The position numbers were made by a program, and so were the translations under genes. The notes beneath the pieces were generated by a model. That model searched no databases and was not told the origin of the DNA. It saw only the letters and a list, made by a program, of their open reading frames with translations. Below, one piece after another: positions 8,434 through 18,602 of a stretch of 64,000 nt of DNA; the first letter of the stretch is position 1; each line of letters opens with the position of its first letter. The stretch covers positions 9,486,001 through 9,550,000 of the forward strand of contig NZ_CP070326.1 of the NCBI RefSeq assembly GCF_016917755.1, in the 5' to 3' direction. The DNA is from Streptomyces noursei (GTDB taxonomy: Bacteria; Actinomycetota; Actinomycetes; Streptomycetales; Streptomycetaceae).

Positions 8434-8826
8434 GTGCGCTACAAGGTAACTGCCACCCGTATCCAGCTCTGCGAGCGCTTCATCCGAGCCGCGGACCGCG
8501 ACACCGCCGCCAAGAAAGTCCAGGAGGAGTTGGACCGCCCCTACGGGCATGTGGGCACTTGGTGCACCAAAGACACCAACCTGGATGTCCAGGAGTGCGA
8601 GGAGAATCTCGGCAAGGCGACCGATCCCGTCGATGAAGGCGGCCCGCTCGTCATGTCCGTCAAGGAAGCCGCGGCTCATCTCGGCGTGTCGCGCTCGGTG
8701 ATGTACGAGTTGGTCAGGACGGGAGAGATCGGCCATCTACCTCTCGGACACAGAAAAATGATCAGCCGCAAGGCGATGGAGACCTTCGTCGAGGCCAACA
8801 CGCGAAACCGCTCCGGCCAGCTCTGA
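8434..8826 (+). CDS. Helix-turn-helix (excisionase/MerR-type) DNA-binding protein
   Basis: A 130-residue protein starting at GTG after a GGGAGGAAGGAA ribosome-binding site. The C-terminal 55 residues (VMSVKEAAAHLGVSRSVMYELVRTGEIGHLPLGHRKMISRKAMETF in outline) are the excisionase-family winged HTH. The first 75 residues are unlike known domains and contain two Cys (WCTKD, QECEE). Excisionase-type proteins direct integrase or act as transcription factors. No integrase is adjacent, so the role is open. It could be a relic of an integrative element, consistent with the surroundings. Confidence 0.75.
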   Translation: MRYKVTATRIQLCERFIRAADRDTAAKKVQEELDRPYGHVGTWCTKDTNLDVQECEENLGKATDPVDEGGPLVMSVKEAAAHLGVSRSVMYELVRTGEIGHLPLGHRKMISRKAMETFVEANTRNRSGQL

Positions 8827-8878
8827 CAACACTTCTTGAACATCGGCAGACCTCGCGCCGGTCAGGCGGCTCTCCCCC

Positions 8879-9792
8879 TCACCGGCCGTGGGGACTGTAG
8901 GGGCTCCATCCGTTCAGGAAGGGCTTGAGGTCATCGTGCCGGGGCTCGGGCACCTCGGGCAGGCGAAGCGGCCCGCTGAGTGGATCAAGCGCACGTACAT
9001 GGGCCTTCGCCCAGGACAGCCACGCCTCGGCCGCCGTGCGAACTGCCCCCTCCGGCATGGCGTCGATCCGGTCGCTGGCCGCTGCCAGGTGGGCGGAGAG
9101 TCTCGCCGCCCGCCGCCACGCATTCTCCTGCTGCTCCAGCACACGGACGCGGAACGCCTCGGCGCAATCGGCATGAGCCTGTGCCGTCGCCGCTTCCCAT
9201 CGACGGCGCTTGAGCCTGCTCTGCTCCTCTCGCTCGGCTCGCTCACGTGCGGCGGCCAGTCCGCGCAGGTCCACTTCCTGAAGGAGCTCCGGCAGCTGGT
9301 CCTCCAGCGGGCGGCCGGCGATGTCTCTCCAGGTCGACTGGCGGTGAGTGGTCCCTCCGTTCAGCGTGATGGTGAGACGGTCGGAGGGCACGTGGTCGTA
9401 GATGGGAATCTTGGCCCAGGAGTACCGCTCGGCGTCGGCCAGGCACTCGCCTCGTTCTCGGCAGCGAGGGGCGTGCCGGGAGCGGGGTCCTGCGATGAGG
9501 CGGGGCGTACGACCGTTGACCGCGCTCCGGCCCCGGGATTGCGTGGGTTGCGCTCCCGCCCTGCCGCGGACACCGGACAGGTCCCGTGCTCCAGGTAGTG
9601 GCGACCCGCCACCGTTGCTTCGGCACTCCACCCGCCGCCACGTTTGCTGACCTTGGCCAGGCCGCGGTTCTGCAGCGCCTGCGCACTCGCCTTGTAGCTG
9701 AAGTCGTCCTTGCCCCATGCCCCCGCGGGGCAGCCTCCGACAATCCAGCGAAGGGCTTCCCTCTGCCGGTCGTTGAGCTGGGCCTTGGCCAT
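8879..9792 (-). pseudogene. Conserved Streptomyces hypothetical gene, internally deleted and frameshifted
   Basis: The N-terminal part starts at an ATG with AGGAGGAAG upstream and reads MAKAQLNDRQREALRWIVGG, followed by SAQALQNRGLAKVSKRGGGW, the start of a widespread Streptomyces protein of roughly 450 residues that I recall as being annotated PE-PGRS-like or hypothetical. The C-terminal part (ERYSWAKIPIYDHVPSDRL through FLNGWSPYSPHG) is in another frame. From memory of intact relatives, roughly 170 middle residues are missing and the two ends are joined out of frame. Function unknown. It is probably non-functional. Confidence 0.7.
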
Positions 9793-10066
9793 CGCTTCCT
9801 CCTGCTCGCATCCCGTGGACGATGAGGTGTCGGTCAGCATCGCTGTCCGGTCACGGCTTCCTCGGGCCGGTCGTGCCGTCGTGCGGAACGCCTCGACCGG
9901 TGATGGCGGGCCAGAGCAGGGCACGCACCGAGGTTCGACCGGGACCTACCTGTTCACGGATCCGACTGTTCCGGGACCCACGTCTGCATGTCAGTGCGGA
10001 CCTCTACGGTGGGAGATCACATGCTGCCGAGCAGTGCCGAGCCAGTGACGGAGGAGGGCGAGGGGC

Positions 10067-11620
10067 GTGCGCAGGGTTCCACCGGAGATGTTCCGGTTCA
10101 CCACGGGTGAGAGGTCCGATCTGTACGGGGCGGTGCTGGACGCCTTCGGTACGGCCGGCGAGCACCTGGAAACGGCACTGGGGCTCGACGCCGTACGGGA
10201 GGGGCTGCGCGCGGTGGGGTGGCTGGCGGCGGTCGAGGACGAGGACTTGCACGAGGCGCTGAAGCAGCTGGGGCGCTGGGGGCTGCTGGAAGTGGTCCAG
10301 AACCACGCGGAGAACTACCGCACCGCCGAGGAGTACGAACGCCGCAATCTGCAGTATTCGCTGACCCGTCGAGGCGAGGCCGCGCTCGCCGGGGTGCGGC
10401 ACGCCCTGGAGGTCCTCGCCTCGACGGGGGCACTACAGACGGCCGTGCTGGAGGCGATCGCGGATCGTCTCGACGAGCTGTGCCTCCTGACCGGTGAGCC
10501 CGCCTCGGCCGATCGCCGGATCTTCAGCACGCTGCGGGAGCTCGAGGGGCACCTGGAGGCGCTTGTGGAGAACACCAAGGCGTTCAACGGTGAGTTGCAG
10601 CGGCTGCTGCGCGCCGAGGGCGCGGACCTGGAGGTGTTCCGCGAGGTGAAGGCCGCCACCGTCGCGTATCTGCAGGAGTTCCTGGTCAACCTCGACCGGC
10701 GCGGTCAGGCCGTGGCCGCTGCCGTGGCCCGGGTGGAGGTCCAAGGAATAGCCATGCTGCGGGAGCGGGCCTTGCGGGGAGCCGAGCTGCCGCCGATGGC
10801 AGGTGAGGATCCCGCGGCCGGCTGGCTGGAGAGCCGGCGGGCACGCTGGGCGGGCCTGCGGTCCTGGTTCCTGCCGGAGGAGGGCGCGCGGCCGCGGATC
10901 GAGCAGCTGCACGACATCGCCCGGCGGGCCATCGTCTCCCTCTTGCAGGTCCTGGAGCGGATCAACGAAGCGCGGCGCCGCTCCTCCAGTGCCGTGCAGG
11001 ACTTCCGGGAGCTGGCGCACTGGTTCGCGGCGGCTCCGGGGGAGGAAGATCTGCACCGGCTGTGGTCGACGGCGTTCGGCCTGGGTTCGGCGCGGCACGC
11101 CCACCTCGTCCACCCCGACCCGGAGTTGGTCCCGTCGTCGCTGCCGTGGTCCCAGGCTCCGCCCGTGGAGGTGTCGGCACTGCTGCGTACCAGCGGCAGG
11201 ACCGAGCGGTTCACACGTACGGCCAAGGTGCGGGATGTCGCGGCGGTCAAGGCGGAGCGCGCCGAGCAGGCCCGCAGGGAACGCGTCGAACTCGCCCGCG
11301 CATGGGCGGATTTGGCGACGGACGGACCGGTGCGGCTGTCCTCCTTCCAGGAGCTGGACACCGCCGTCTTCGCCCGGCTGCTCGACCTCCTGGGTCGAGC
11401 CATGTCCACCCTGCCGGATGCCATGGGAGTGCGGCGTGCGACCACCGGCGACGGCCGGGTGGAGATCGCCCTGTCCTCTCCTCCCGACAGCCGCACCGCC
11501 GTGCTGCGGACGGAGCGCGGCGTGCTGGCCGGACCGGACTACGTCGTGTGCATCACGGCGGCGGGTGGAGCGGGTGCGTTCCCGGCTCCGCGCGCCGCAC
11601 GACAGGAGGTGGCGGGATGA
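10067..11620 (+). CDS. jetA: JetA: Wadjet anti-plasmid system subunit (TIGR02677/DUF2397)
   Basis: A 517-residue all-alpha protein, first of a four-gene operon. MFRFTTGERSDLYGAVLDAF opens the DUF2397/TIGR02677 family. Early winged-helix-like segments (YSLTRRGEAALAGV) are followed by long helices and a C-terminal PEAMG/DGRVEIALSSPPD-like region. By analogy with MukF, JetA is the kleisin-type subunit bridging the SMC heads of JetC. The complex extrudes DNA loops and selects small closed circular DNA for cleavage by JetD. GTG start with a GGAGGAGGGCGAGG tract just upstream. The stop overlaps jetB as ATGA. About 270 bases lie between it and the divergent pseudogene, so the promoter is there. Confidence 0.93.
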   Translation: MRRVPPEMFRFTTGERSDLYGAVLDAFGTAGEHLETALGLDAVREGLRAVGWLAAVEDEDLHEALKQLGRWGLLEVVQNHAENYRTAEEYERRNLQYSLTRRGEAALAGVRHALEVLASTGALQTAVLEAIADRLDELCLLTGEPASADRRIFSTLRELEGHLEALVENTKAFNGELQRLLRAEGADLEVFREVKAATVAYLQEFLVNLDRRGQAVAAAVARVEVQGIAMLRERALRGAELPPMAGEDPAAGWLESRRARWAGLRSWFLPEEGARPRIEQLHDIARRAIVSLLQVLERINEARRRSSSAVQDFRELAHWFAAAPGEEDLHRLWSTAFGLGSARHAHLVHPDPELVPSSLPWSQAPPVEVSALLRTSGRTERFTRTAKVRDVAAVKAERAEQARRERVELARAWADLATDGPVRLSSFQELDTAVFARLLDLLGRAMSTLPDAMGVRRATTGDGRVEIALSSPPDSRTAVLRTERGVLAGPDYVVCITAAGGAGAFPAPRAARQEVAG

Positions 11621-12993
11621 GCACGCTCGCCAATCAACTGGCCGCCGCCGAGCGGGAAGAGGTGGCCCGCGGCATCCGCCTGCTGCTGGCTCGCCCCCTG
11701 CTCACCGAGGCCGCCGACCCGCCCGGTTTCGATCTGGTGCGGCGCCGCCGCGAGCCGCTGGCCAAGTGGTTCGACTACACCTGTGGCTGGAGCCTGGTCG
11801 TGGAGCCCCGCCGCGGGTACGCGCGGCTGGCCAAGGTCCGCGCCGGTGTCGATGCCTCCCGCCCGGCCCGCAGGGCGCGTTCCGGCCGGGCGCCGTTCGA
11901 CCGCCGGCGCTATGTGCTGCTGTGCGTCACCGCCGCCGAGCTGCTGTCGATGCCGATGACGACCATCGGCCTGCTCGCCGATCGCGTCGTGCAGGCCACG
12001 GCGACAGATCGGGCGCTGCCCGCCTTCGACCCGGTCCACCGGCCGGAACGGATGGCGTTCGTCGACGTCCTGAAGTTGCTGGAGGCGTACGGCGTGCTGC
12101 GGGCCGTGGACGGCGCGACCGAGGCGTACGTGGCGTCGGCGGAGGCCAAGGTGCTCTACCGAGTGGACACCACCTTGCTGATGAGGCTTCCCACGGCTCC
12201 TGTCGGAGCCTCTCGGCTGGCCGTGCCGCCGGACGAGGTGCCGCTGCGGTTCGAGGAGCTGCTGGCCGGGCTGGTGCGGGAGCGGCGTTATGGCGGCGCC
12301 CCCGAAGCGGCCGGTCGCGGCGAGCGGGAGGAAGTACGCAACGAGCCCGCAGCTGCCTCGGACACGCAGCGCAACCTGTGGCTGCGCCACTCGGTCCTGC
12401 GCCGCCTCTTCGACGACCCCGTCCTCTACCGCGTGGACCTCACCGACGAGGAGCTGGCCTACGTCACCTCCCTGACCGGACGCCAGATCCTGCGCCGCTC
12501 GGTCGAGCAGGCCGGCTTCGTCCTGGAGGAACGGGCCGAGGGGTTCCTGCTCGTCGATCCGGACGCGCTCGCCACCGACCTCCGCTTCCCCGACGACGCG
12601 TCCACCGCCAGGGTTGCCGCGCTCCTGCTTCTGGAGCCGGTCTGCTCCTCGCCCGGGGGAATGCTGCCCGAACAGTTCGCCGAGGCCGGCGCCGATCTCC
12701 TCCGTCGCTTTCCCCGTTGGGCGAAGGCGTACCAGTCCGCGGACGGTGCGGTGCGGCTGGTCGAGGACGCCGTGCGGGTGTTGTGCGACGTCGGGCTGGT
12801 CCGACGGACCGGGGGCCGCGTCGTCGCCCGCCCGGCGGCCTACCGCTACCGCCTCGCCGAGACGACGAGCACCGATGCGGACGACAGGCAGAGACGCAGG
12901 CACAGGAACACTCCGGGGGCGGGCCCGAACCCGCCTGCGACGCAGAGTACGACGCCCGCGTTCGAGGGACCGGACGAAGGAGACCAGCAGTGA
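11617..12993 (+). CDS. jetB: JetB: Wadjet anti-plasmid system subunit (TIGR02678/DUF2398)
   Basis: A 458-residue protein of the DUF2398/TIGR02678 family, equivalent by position to the MukE-like KITE subunit. Recognisable stretches are RGIRLLLARPLLTEA at the N-terminus, FDRRRYVLLCVTAAELLSM near residue 95 and the winged-helix-like WLRHSVLRRLFDDPVLYRVDLT region near residue 255. The start ATG overlaps the jetA stop and the end overlaps the jetC GTG, which implies translational coupling and fixed stoichiometry. The last 40 residues are acidic and polar and look disordered. No lesions are seen. Confidence 0.93.
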   Translation: MSTLANQLAAAEREEVARGIRLLLARPLLTEAADPPGFDLVRRRREPLAKWFDYTCGWSLVVEPRRGYARLAKVRAGVDASRPARRARSGRAPFDRRRYVLLCVTAAELLSMPMTTIGLLADRVVQATATDRALPAFDPVHRPERMAFVDVLKLLEAYGVLRAVDGATEAYVASAEAKVLYRVDTTLLMRLPTAPVGASRLAVPPDEVPLRFEELLAGLVRERRYGGAPEAAGRGEREEVRNEPAAASDTQRNLWLRHSVLRRLFDDPVLYRVDLTDEELAYVTSLTGRQILRRSVEQAGFVLEERAEGFLLVDPDALATDLRFPDDASTARVAALLLLEPVCSSPGGMLPEQFAEAGADLLRRFPRWAKAYQSADGAVRLVEDAVRVLCDVGLVRRTGGRVVARPAAYRYRLAETTSTDADDRQRRRHRNTPGAGPNPPATQSTTPAFEGPDEGDQQ

Positions 12994-15900
12994 GCGTGAC
13001 GGAACTTCCGCTGCCACGGACACCGGAGGCGCCCGCCGGCCCGCCCCAGTCGCCCGGGGACGCGGCGGACGTGGCCCGGGGCCGCTGGCAGCCGTACCGC
13101 GCGGGCATTCTCAACGTCTGGCGCTACTACGACGAGACCTTCACCTTCCACCAGGGTCGCCTGCTGCTCCGCGGCCAGAACGGCTCCGGCAAGTCCAAGG
13201 CCCTGGAGCTGCTGCTGCCCTACCTCCTCGACGCCAGCCTGCGCCCCAACAGGCTGTCCACCTTCGGTGGTTCGGAGCGCACCATGCACTGGAACCTGCT
13301 CGGCGAGGGCGCCTCCGGCAAGACCCGCGTCGGGTACGTGTGGATGGAGTTCCGCCGCATCGGCGAGGACGGCACGGAGCAGTGGTTCGGCTGTGGGGCG
13401 CGGCTGCAGGCGAGCGTGCACACCAGCGGGGTGCACGCCGACTACTTCACCACCACGGGCCGGATCGCCCACCCCGACGGTCTGTCCCTCACCAACGAGT
13501 CCGGCCAACCGCTGACCCGGGCCACCCTCGCCGAGGCCGTGCGTGACCACGGCGCGGTGCACGCCTCGTCCGCCGACTACCGCACCGCGGTACGGCGAGG
13601 GCTCTTCGTGGGCATGAGCGAGCAGCGCTACGAGTCACTGCTGACCGCCCTGCTCCAACTGCGCCAACCCAAACTGTCCGAGCGGCTCGACCCGTCACTG
13701 CTCTCCACCCTGCTGTCCCGCGCCCTGCCCCCGCTGGGCGAGGCCGAGGTCGCCGAACTCGCCGAGGGCTTCGAACGGCTGGACCGCCAGCGCGAACACC
13801 TCAAGCAGCTCGACGAGGAGGTGGCGGCGGCCGAGACCGTCGCGGCCCGCCAGCGTAGCTACGCCCGACGTGTGCTGCGTGCCGGTTCCGCCGCACTGAT
13901 CTCGGCGACCACCGAGATGGACAACCTCACCCGTGTCGCCCGCCAGAGTGCCCAGGAACACGAACGGGCCCTGGAAGGGCGGGAGTCGGCCCAGGTGCAA
14001 CGGGAGGAACAGGAGCGGCGCGGGCACGCCCTGGAGGAGACCATCGAGGGCCTGCGGGAGAGCGACGCGTACCGGCAGGGCGAGGAACTGGACCGGCTGC
14101 GCCGCCGTACTGAGGAAGCGGCCACCACAGCCGGGCGGCTGCGTACCGCCGCACAGACCGCGCGCGACCGGGCGGAAGACGACCAGCGGCGCGCCGACGA
14201 GGCGGTGCGCCGTGTCCGCACACTCGACGACCACGCCCACCAGGCCGCCGAGGAGGCCCACCGGTCCGCTCGGACGGCGGGCCTGGAGTCCGTCCACCAC
14301 GAGGCGAAGGCACTCCTCGACGAGGTACGCGCGCCCGCCGACGGCACGATGTCGGCGAGGGGCACCGGCACGACCGAGAACGCACCGCCCGACAGAACGA
14401 CGGCCGAGGACCGGGCCCGGCGGGTCCGGCAGCTGCTCCGGGGCGCGGTCACCGCCCGGCGAGCGCAGATCACACGCGTCGCCGAGGCCATGGAGGCGTA
14501 CGAGCGGGCGGTGCGCGACCGCGGCACCGCCGAGGAGACGCTGGAACAGACCCGCACCCGGCTGGCCGAAGCCGCCGGCCGGCGAGACGAAGCAGCTCGC
14601 GCCTGGGACGACGCATTCGCCGCGCTGGCGGGGCGGCTGCGCGTCTGGGCCGAGGGCTGTACGGAACTCCGGATCACCGACCCTGAGGAACTGGTCGCCA
14701 AGGTGGCCTCCGAGACCCAGGTGACGGCCCAAGTGGAGGCCGCCGCGCGCACGGTGGAGCGAGAGATCACCGAGGGCGAGGCCGCGGCCCGGGGCGGGCG
14801 CCGGGCCCTGCTGGACGAGCGCAACGGCCTGGTGGAGGAGGTGGAGCGGTTGCGCGGAGAGACCGACCTGCCGCCCTCGCCCCCGCCCACCCGCACCGCG
14901 GACAGATCGACGATGGCCGGCGCGCCGCTGTGGCGGCTGATCGCCTTCCGCGAGGACGTCCCCGTCGCCGTCCAGGCCGGAGTGGAGGCCGCCCTGGAGG
15001 CGTCCGGTCTTCTGGACGCCTGGGTCGGCCCTGACGAGAGCGTCAGGCTGCCCGGCCACGACACCCGGGCCGATGAGGCCCTGGCCGTGTCCGCCCCGGG
15101 CACCAGCCTGCTGGAGGTGCTGCGCCCGGAGGAGGACCTCCCGGTCCCGGTCGGGACCGTCACCCGCCTCCTCGCAGGCATCGCGTACGGCACGCGTCTG
15201 CCCGACGGCCATCCGGCGGCCGTCTCCGCGGAGGGCGCCTGGCGGCTCGCGCCCGCGACGGGCACCTGGGGCAAGCCGGAGCCCGCCCACATCGGTGCCC
15301 TCGCCCGGCAGCGGGCCAGGCAGCGCCGGATCGGTGAACTGACCGACCGCATCAGCCGGACCAACGCCTCACTGGCCCTGCTCGACGATGAGCTGCGCGC
15401 CCTGACCACCCGCCGCGCCCGGCTGGACGCCGACCTGTCGACCCGCCCCGACCACCGGGAGCTCGACGCCCGGCGCCGTGACCGGGACCGCGCCGAGGAA
15501 CGAGTGGCCGCCCGGGACGACTCCGTCCATGACGCCGCGGTACGCCTGGAGGAGCGCGAGAACGACGTGGCGGCCATGCTGCGCGCGCTCAGCCGGCAGT
15601 CGGCGGAACACGGCTTGCCCACCGACCGCGGCCGACTGCGCGAACTGTCCACCGCCGTCGATGCGTTCCGGGACACCGCCGACACCTGGGCCGACGCCTG
15701 TCTGAACGCCGTCGCGGCGGCCGGCGGCGCCGGGCAGCTGGCCACGCAGGCGGCCCGATCGGATCAGACCGCCCGCGAACGATCCGAGGAAGCGGCGGCC
15801 GCGCAGGCCGAGGCCGAGGGGTTGCGGGCGCGTCTGACGGCGGTGGAGTCCACCGTCGGCGAGGACTATCGGCAGGTCGTCGCGCGCGTCGCCGAGGCAC

Positions 15901-17270
15901 GGAACGCACTGCGCCGCTGCCGCGACGAAGCACGGCACGCGAGCGAACACCTGCTCCGTCTGGAGCGGCGGATCGGGGAACTGCGAGCCACCAGCGAACG
16001 GGACGCCGAGCGTCGGGAGCAGGCCGTCGCAACCCGGGACAGTGCGGCACGCCGCTTCCGCCACCTGTGCCTGGCCGGCCTGGCCGAGGACGCCGGCAGC
16101 ACGCTGGAGCTCCGCGCCGAGGACGGGGCCAAGGCCACTTTGGAGGCCGCCCGCACGACCGCGGCGAAGTGGCCGGACATGCCGCACGCACCACGCAACC
16201 TCGGCGACGCCGCCACCCGCCTGTCCGAGGCGGTTCATCAGGCCCGTCAGCACCTGGGAGCCCGCACCGACCTGGCTCTGGAGGCCGACGAGGACGTTCA
16301 GCTCTTCAGCGCCAGCCTGGACGGCGTACGCGTCGGGGCGGCGGGCCTGCTCGGCGCGCTGACGCAGGAGCGCGACCGCAGCCGGGACGACATCACCGCC
16401 GCGGAACGCCGCCTGTTCGACCAGATCCTCACCGGCGACATCCGCCGCCATCTCGCGGCCCGCATCCGCCAGGCCGGCGAACTCGTCGACCGGATGAACG
16501 GCCACCTGGAACACGTCCGCACCGCCTCCAACGTCGCGGTCCAGCTCGTGTGGCAGATCCGTCCGGACCTTCCCGACGGCACCCGCACCGCCCGCGAGCT
16601 GCTGCTCAAGGACCCGGGGCGGGTCACCGAGGGCGACCGGGAGGCACTGCACGCGTTCTTCCGCTCCCGCATCGAGGAGGCCAAAGGAATTGACACGGCG
16701 GCGAGTTGGGAGGAGCAGCTCGGCGAGGTACTCGACTACACCGCCTGGCACCAGTTCACCGTCCGCCTCGACCGTGCGAACGGGGCGGGCTGGCAACCGC
16801 TCACCAAGAAGCTGCACGGCGCACTCTCCGGCGGGGAGAAGGCCATCGCCCTCCACCTGCCGCTCTTTGCCGCCGTCTCCGCCCACTACGAGGCGGTACC
16901 CGAGGCACCGCGGCTGATCCTGCTGGACGAGGTCTTCGTCGGCGTCGACACCGTCAACCGCGGGCAGGTCTTCGCCCTGCTCACCGCGCTCGACCTGGAC
17001 CTCATGCTGACCTCCGACCACGAGTGGTGCACCTATGGGGAGTTGCCCGGCATCGCCGTCCACCAGCTCCTCACCGGCGCCGACGACGACGCGGTCACCA
17101 GCGCCCGCTTCGTGTGGAACGGGACGGACCTGGAGACGCACCAGGACGCACCGGCGTCGCGGGAACAGTCGCCGGAACGGCCGTGGGAACGGCCGTGGGA
17201 ACAACAGCCCGCCACCACGGCCGACGAGCAGGACGCGCCGTCAAGCGTGACGACGGAGCCGGCGCCATGA
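12990..17270 (+). CDS. jetC: JetC: SMC/MukB-like ATPase of the Wadjet system (TIGR02680)
   Basis: A 1426-residue SMC-like ATPase. The Walker A GQNGSGKSK lies at residues about 62-70. A long heptad-rich coiled coil (about 240-1230) is broken near residues 640-770 by a hinge-like globular segment. The C-terminal head has the signature LSGGEK near residue 1279 and Walker B LILLDEVF near 1309, followed by a SDHEW segment. This is TIGR02680, the motor that extrudes DNA loops with JetA and JetB. The GTG start overlaps the jetB stop; GAAGGAG precedes it. The tail has a short PWERPWEQ repeat and is likely disordered. Several long antisense frames over this gene are GC-bias artefacts. Confidence 0.95.
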   Translation: MSVTELPLPRTPEAPAGPPQSPGDAADVARGRWQPYRAGILNVWRYYDETFTFHQGRLLLRGQNGSGKSKALELLLPYLLDASLRPNRLSTFGGSERTMHWNLLGEGASGKTRVGYVWMEFRRIGEDGTEQWFGCGARLQASVHTSGVHADYFTTTGRIAHPDGLSLTNESGQPLTRATLAEAVRDHGAVHASSADYRTAVRRGLFVGMSEQRYESLLTALLQLRQPKLSERLDPSLLSTLLSRALPPLGEAEVAELAEGFERLDRQREHLKQLDEEVAAAETVAARQRSYARRVLRAGSAALISATTEMDNLTRVARQSAQEHERALEGRESAQVQREEQERRGHALEETIEGLRESDAYRQGEELDRLRRRTEEAATTAGRLRTAAQTARDRAEDDQRRADEAVRRVRTLDDHAHQAAEEAHRSARTAGLESVHHEAKALLDEVRAPADGTMSARGTGTTENAPPDRTTAEDRARRVRQLLRGAVTARRAQITRVAEAMEAYERAVRDRGTAEETLEQTRTRLAEAAGRRDEAARAWDDAFAALAGRLRVWAEGCTELRITDPEELVAKVASETQVTAQVEAAARTVEREITEGEAAARGGRRALLDERNGLVEEVERLRGETDLPPSPPPTRTADRSTMAGAPLWRLIAFREDVPVAVQAGVEAALEASGLLDAWVGPDESVRLPGHDTRADEALAVSAPGTSLLEVLRPEEDLPVPVGTVTRLLAGIAYGTRLPDGHPAAVSAEGAWRLAPATGTWGKPEPAHIGALARQRARQRRIGELTDRISRTNASLALLDDELRALTTRRARLDADLSTRPDHRELDARRRDRDRAEERVAARDDSVHDAAVRLEERENDVAAMLRALSRQSAEHGLPTDRGRLRELSTAVDAFRDTADTWADACLNAVAAAGGAGQLATQAARSDQTARERSEEAAAAQAEAEGLRARLTAVESTVGEDYRQVVARVAEARNALRRCRDEARHASEHLLRLERRIGELRATSERDAERREQAVATRDSAARRFRHLCLAGLAEDAGSTLELRAEDGAKATLEAARTTAAKWPDMPHAPRNLGDAATRLSEAVHQARQHLGARTDLALEADEDVQLFSASLDGVRVGAAGLLGALTQERDRSRDDITAAERRLFDQILTGDIRRHLAARIRQAGELVDRMNGHLEHVRTASNVAVQLVWQIRPDLPDGTRTARELLLKDPGRVTEGDREALHAFFRSRIEEAKGIDTAASWEEQLGEVLDYTAWHQFTVRLDRANGAGWQPLTKKLHGALSGGEKAIALHLPLFAAVSAHYEAVPEAPRLILLDEVFVGVDTVNRGQVFALLTALDLDLMLTSDHEWCTYGELPGIAVHQLLTGADDDAVTSARFVWNGTDLETHQDAPASREQSPERPWERPWEQQPATTADEQDAPSSVTTEPAP

Positions 17271-18535
17271 CGCACAGCGGAACGCCCCGGGGCGCACGGG
17301 CCCTGGCCCGCACCGAACTGCGCCCACTGTGGCAGGCGGTCCACGACCGCCTCTCCTCCGGCCGGCCCGTCACCCGCGTGCGCCCCGGTCCCCTCGACGA
17401 CCCCCAACGAGAAGCCCTCGCCGACCTCCTCGGCCTGGACCGCCTGCCGGACGCGCGCCCTTCCGTCCTTCTGTCCCGCCTGGAAGAGGCGGTGGCCGAG
17501 AGCTGCGGCCACACGGTACGCGACGTCGTCGCCGAACTGATCGGCCCGCTCAGGGACCGAGCGTCCGAACGGCGCCGCGCGGAGGACGAACGGGCCGGCC
17601 TCTGGGTATGGCTGGACGGCCACAGCACCGTACGGGCTCAGCCCGCACTCGCCGACTGGGCCGCCTCCTGCCGAGCCGCCGGCCTGGTCGGCGGCTCACC
17701 GGAGCGAACCCGCGCCCTGCTCACCGACGCGCTCGCAGTGCTGACGGCGCTCCCCGCCCGAGGAGAGCCACTGCCCGCCTTCGCCGCCCGGGTCCTGAAC
17801 GGCGACTCCCACGCCCTCGACGACGGCACCCGCCTCTCCTCCCTCGTGCTGCGTGCCCTGGCGGCCCTCTACTCCACCGACCCACCACAGTCCGCGGAGG
17901 ACCGGCGCGCCCTGTGGGGCCGTGCCGGCATCGCCGACGACGAGCTGTCGGCCACCGTCCTCGCCGCCGGGCTGCGGCCCGTCGGCGACGGGCCGCTCGC
18001 CCGCGTGACACGGGCGTGCGCCGAGGCCGAGCAGGCGGCCAGCCTCACCCTCGCCCAGCTGCGCGCCCCAGGCACCTTCGCCTTCCCCACAGGGGCCACG
18101 CCGGTCGTCCACATCGTGGAGAACCCCAGCGTGCTGGCCCTCGCCCTACGCCGCTTCGGGCCGCTCTGCCCGCCGCTCGTCTGCACGTCGGGATGGCCCA
18201 ACAGCGCTGCCATCAGCCTCCTTCGCCTGCTCGCGGACCACGATGCGGCCCTGCGCTATCACGGCGACTTCGACGGCGAAGGCATCCGCATCGCCGCGTA
18301 CGTCCTGGACAAGACGCCCGCCCGGCCCTGGCGCATGACGGCAGCGGACTACCGCACCGCAGCCGCCCGCACGCCGCACGGCCCCCCTCCCGGCCGTCTG
18401 ACCGCGGCTCCCTGGGACCCGGAGCTGACCACGGCGATGGCGGAGCACGGTATCGCCGTAGTCGAGGAACTGATCGCCGACGTGCTCCTGGAGGACCTGG
18501 CCGATGCCACTCGGCCGGCGCGAGGACAGCAATGA
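17267..18535 (+). CDS. jetD: JetD: Toprim-type nuclease subunit of the Wadjet system (TIGR02679/DUF2399)
   Basis: A 422-residue protein of the TIGR02679 (DUF2399 plus DUF3323-type N-terminal) family. The C-terminal domain is Toprim-like: VHIVENPSVLAL near residue 281 gives the acidic strand, and RYHGDFDGEGIRIA near residue 330 gives the DxD-type metal site. It is the cleavage subunit that cuts plasmid DNA after loop extrusion stalls. ATG overlaps the jetC stop. All expected acidic residues are present, so the operon looks functional. It belongs to the DUF2397/2398/2399 subtype of Wadjet, distinct from the DUF3375/DUF4194/DUF2220 subtype. Confidence 0.93.
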   Translation: MTHSGTPRGARALARTELRPLWQAVHDRLSSGRPVTRVRPGPLDDPQREALADLLGLDRLPDARPSVLLSRLEEAVAESCGHTVRDVVAELIGPLRDRASERRRAEDERAGLWVWLDGHSTVRAQPALADWAASCRAAGLVGGSPERTRALLTDALAVLTALPARGEPLPAFAARVLNGDSHALDDGTRLSSLVLRALAALYSTDPPQSAEDRRALWGRAGIADDELSATVLAAGLRPVGDGPLARVTRACAEAEQAASLTLAQLRAPGTFAFPTGATPVVHIVENPSVLALALRRFGPLCPPLVCTSGWPNSAAISLLRLLADHDAALRYHGDFDGEGIRIAAYVLDKTPARPWRMTAADYRTAAARTPHGPPPGRLTAAPWDPELTTAMAEHGIAVVEELIADVLLEDLADATRPARGQQ

Positions 18536-18602
18536 ACACCCCAAGAGGGGTACGCCAGGACGGTGTTCCTGGTTGGTACGCGATTGGGCTGTTGGAGTGA
18601 AC

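Noticed and set aside
13695..17204. Very long minus-strand open frames opposite jetC
   Set aside because: They mirror the codon bias of the SMC gene, have no domain pattern or ribosome-binding sites, and the plus strand carries unmistakable Walker and signature motifs.
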